Shown here: piece by piece, positions 61,955-64,000 of the stretch | Numbering within the stretch: position 1 is the stretch's first letter | Layout: every line of letters begins with the position of its first letter | Source of the DNA: Oscillospiraceae bacterium | GTDB lineage: Bacteria > Bacillota > Clostridia > Oscillospirales > Ruminococcaceae | Direction of reading: 5' to 3' | NCBI GenBank assembly: GCA_015067025.1 | Contig: SVNC01000008.1 | Coordinates: 62,001 to 126,000, forward strand | DNA length: 64,000 bases | Program-made: the position numbers and the translations under genes | The notes under the pieces: model-generated | What the model was told of the DNA's origin: nothing | Seen by the model: the letters and a program-made list of their open reading frames with translations, nothing else | The model's database searches: none

Positions 61955-62947
61955 ATGAAGATTCTGGTGCTTGGCGGTGCGGGTTATATCGGCTCACATA
62001 CCGCACTTGAGCTTGTAAGGGCGGGCAAAGATGTTGTGATTGCAGATAACCTTGTTACAGGATATCGCAAAGCAATCCCCGAAGGTGCAAAATTCTATGA
62101 GGGAGATCTTCGCGATTTTGATTTTCTTGATAACCTTTTACAGCGGGAAAAGATTGATGCTGTAATTCACTTTGCAGCATACTCTCTTGTTGGTGAAAGC
62201 GTCACAAATCCTCTCAAATATTACGACAATAACCTTTATGGTACTAAGGTGTTGCTTGAAGCGATGGTGAAGAATAACGTAGATAAAATAGTCTTTTCAT
62301 CAACAGCTGCAACATACGGAGAGCCTGAAAACATTCCTATCCTTGAAAGTGACCGTGCCTGTCCTACAAATCCCTACGGTGAAACAAAGCTTGCTATGGA
62401 GAAGATGTTCAAGTGGACTGCTAAGGCTCACAATATGAGATACGTTTCACTCCGTTATTTTAATGCCTGCGGTGCTGACGAAAGCGGTACAATCGGAGAG
62501 GCTCACAATCCTGAAAGCCATCTTATTCCTCTGATTTTACAAGTTCCGAACGGGAAAAGAGAAACGATCTCTATTTACGGAACGGATTACGGCACTCCCG
62601 ATGGAACCTGCATTCGTGACTATATCCACGTTACCGATCTTGCTCAGGCTCATATTCTTGCAGTAAAGTACTTGACGAATGGCGGCAAGAGTGATATATT
62701 TAATCTTGGAAATGGTATAGGTTATTCGGTTCGTGAGGTAATCGAAACAGCAAGAAAGGTTACAGGGCATCCTATTCCTGTGACAGAAACTCCACGACGT
62801 GCAGGAGATACTGCAAGATTGGTTGCGTCAAGCGAAAAAGCGAAGACAATCCTCGGCTGGAATCCTGTTCACAACAGCCTTGAAGAAATAATAGCAAGTG
62901 CGTGGAAATGGCATAAAAACCATCCCGATGGATATAACGAAAAGTAA
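61955..62947 (+). CDS. galE: UDP-glucose 4-epimerase
   Basis: A 330-residue short-chain dehydrogenase-type epimerase. GGAGYIGSH is the NAD-binding loop, FSSTAATYGEP carries the catalytic serine/threonine region and NPYGETKLAME the catalytic Tyr and Lys (YxxxK). It interconverts UDP-galactose and UDP-glucose. The ATG at 61955 follows AAAGGAGTGA and lies 4 bp past the galK stop; an upstream in-frame start inside galK is not needed. Confidence 0.95.
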   Translation: MKILVLGGAGYIGSHTALELVRAGKDVVIADNLVTGYRKAIPEGAKFYEGDLRDFDFLDNLLQREKIDAVIHFAAYSLVGESVTNPLKYYDNNLYGTKVLLEAMVKNNVDKIVFSSTAATYGEPENIPILESDRACPTNPYGETKLAMEKMFKWTAKAHNMRYVSLRYFNACGADESGTIGEAHNPESHLIPLILQVPNGKRETISIYGTDYGTPDGTCIRDYIHVTDLAQAHILAVKYLTNGGKSDIFNLGNGIGYSVREVIETARKVTGHPIPVTETPRRAGDTARLVASSEKAKTILGWNPVHNSLEEIIASAWKWHKNHPDGYNEK

Positions 62948-62958
62948 GAGGTAATAGT

Positions 62959-64000
62959 ATGATTTGCAATGCCGTACAGAAGCTTATTGACTATGCAGTA
63001 AAAAAGGAACTTATTACAAACGACGATATTTACGTTGTGCGTAATCAGCTTATGGAAGCGTTAAAGCTTACCGAATGGAAGGAAACAATATCGGAATATT
63101 CCGATGAAACTATTGATGAAATTCTTGCTCCGATAGTAAACTATGCCTGCGAAAACGGAATCATAGGCGACACAGCAAATTCCCGTGACCTTTTTGACAC
63201 AAAACTTATGGGAATTCTGACTCCTATGCCTAGAGAAGTTTTTGCTGAGTTCAGTAAGTGCTATGCATTAAATCCCAGAGAAGCGACAGATTGGTATTTT
63301 GATTTCAGTAAAAAGCTGAATTATGTTCGTGCAGGAAGAATAGCAAAGGATTTAAAATGGACATATGACTGTGAGTACGGTACGCTTGATATTACTATAA
63401 ACTGCTCAAAGCCTGAAAAGGATCCTCGTGATATTGCTGCGGCAAAAACACAGAAAGCAATGTCTTATCCCAAGTGTCAGCTTTGTCCTGAAAATGCAGG
63501 CTTTGCAGGACACTTGGCACATCCCGCAAGACAGAATCTTCGTCCTGTTCCTTTAACTGCGAACAATGAAAAATGGCAGTTGCAGTATTCGCCCTATGGT
63601 TACTACAACGAACATTGCATAGTGTTCAACGAGAAACACATTCCTATGAAAATAGATGATGCGGTGTTTGATAAGCTTTTTGATATCGTGGACTATCTGC
63701 CTCATTATTTTGTAGGGTCGAATGCAGACCTGCCGATAGTCGGCGGATCTATTTTAAGTCACGAACATTTTCAGGGCGGCAATTACACCTTTGCAATGGC
63801 GAAAGCTCCTATTGAAACCGAGTTTGAAATAAAGGCTTACCCGGATGTGAAAGCAGGGATTGTAAAATGGCCGATGTCGGTTATCCGTGTTGCATCGGAG
63901 AACAGAAATCAGCTGTCCAAATGCTGTGCTGATATACTTAAAAAGTGGAGAGGGTACTCTGATGAAAGCGTGTTTATTTTCGCCGAAACAAATGGAGAGC
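62959..64000 (+). CDS. galT: UDP-glucose--hexose-1-phosphate uridylyltransferase, family 2 (3' end outside the window)
   Basis: The ATG at 62959 (after AAGAGGTAATAG) opens a frame of 347 codons that runs off the window. MICNAVQKLIDYAVKK at the N-terminus, YCPxCxL-like QLCPENAGFAGH, YYNEHCIVFNEKHIPM and SHEHFQGGNYTFAMAKAPIE are typical of the GalT2 form of Gram-positive bacteria, unrelated in length to E. coli GalT. It exchanges galactose-1-phosphate with UDP-glucose, completing the Leloir pathway with GalK and GalE. About 150 residues are missing at the C-terminus, judged from family length. Confidence 0.92.
   Translation, partial: MICNAVQKLIDYAVKKELITNDDIYVVRNQLMEALKLTEWKETISEYSDETIDEILAPIVNYACENGIIGDTANSRDLFDTKLMGILTPMPREVFAEFSKCYALNPREATDWYFDFSKKLNYVRAGRIAKDLKWTYDCEYGTLDITINCSKPEKDPRDIAAAKTQKAMSYPKCQLCPENAGFAGHLAHPARQNLRPVPLTANNEKWQLQYSPYGYYNEHCIVFNEKHIPMKIDDAVFDKLFDIVDYLPHYFVGSNADLPIVGGSILSHEHFQGGNYTFAMAKAPIETEFEIKAYPDVKAGIVKWPMSVIRVASENRNQLSKCCADILKKWRGYSDESVFIFAETNGE

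Overview
The window looks like a chromosomal segment of a gut-type, cellulose-degrading Gram-positive anaerobe of the Clostridia, most like a Ruminococcus-type Oscillospiraceae. This is inference from protein style: AGGAGG-type ribosome binding sites, TTGACA/TATAAT promoters, secreted GH5/GH44 glucanases, AraC-controlled sugar operons, a Gram-positive type GalT, and surface proteins held by a C-terminal membrane helix. No dockerin or cohesin is visible, so the cellulases here are free or membrane-anchored rather than cellulosomal. No rRNA, tRNA or CRISPR array was seen. LAYOUT. 1-4.4 kb: the start of a response regulator, divergent from a MacB/FtsX-type ABC exporter pair, then a metallophosphoesterase and a DUF4234 protein. 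4.5-12.8 kb: a glucan module with a soluble sugar-binding-protein/GGDEF fusion, a secreted GH5 cellulase with three CBM6-like modules, an AraC regulator, a membrane-anchored GH5 and a GH1 beta-glucosidase. 13-20 kb: the SstT Ser/Thr symporter, an ECF sigma factor with its likely membrane anti-sigma partner, a MerR-TipAS regulator divergent from a GNAT acetyltransferase, and a cytoplasmic GH2. 20-29 kb: a 1284-residue BspA-like/coiled-coil surface protein behind a structured 215-nt leader, a degenerate ABC-ATPase-like protein with two paralogous membrane proteins, and a membrane-anchored GH44. 28.8-34.6 kb: minus-strand housekeeping and unknown genes, including a TetR operon with a palindromic operator. 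35-46.6 kb: an RHS/YD-repeat polymorphic toxin locus. 46.8-53.4 kb: a complete pstS-C-A-B-phoU-phoB-phoR phosphate regulon. 53.4-55 kb: an internally deleted IS3-type element, a 53-residue small protein, a SLOG-fold protein and a ribbon-helix-helix protein. 55-64 kb: a lactose/galactose operon (AraC, GPH permease, LacZ, GalK, GalE, GalT, the last cut by the window end). HOW THE PARTS WORK TOGETHER. GH44 and the two GH5 enzymes would cut beta-glucans outside the cell, GH1 would finish cello-oligosaccharides inside, and the lac-gal operon would take imported beta-galactosides through the Leloir pathway. The pst-pho block senses and imports phosphate. The RHS locus probably serves contact-dependent competition. 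MOST UNUSUAL. (1) An RHS tip array: one full 2044-aa RHS protein with a candidate immunity gene, a miniature RHS protein carrying its own signal peptide, and two promoterless, start-less RHS tip cassettes, with three different candidate immunity genes in total. (2) A 69-bp, 65 % GC, palindrome-rich in-frame insertion in the ATP-lid region of PhoR. (3) A pair of homologous structured repeats placed immediately after the pstS and phoU stop codons, with shorter relatives near 34.8 kb. (4) A hairpin that would bridge a distant Shine-Dalgarno to the start codon of the anchored GH5.
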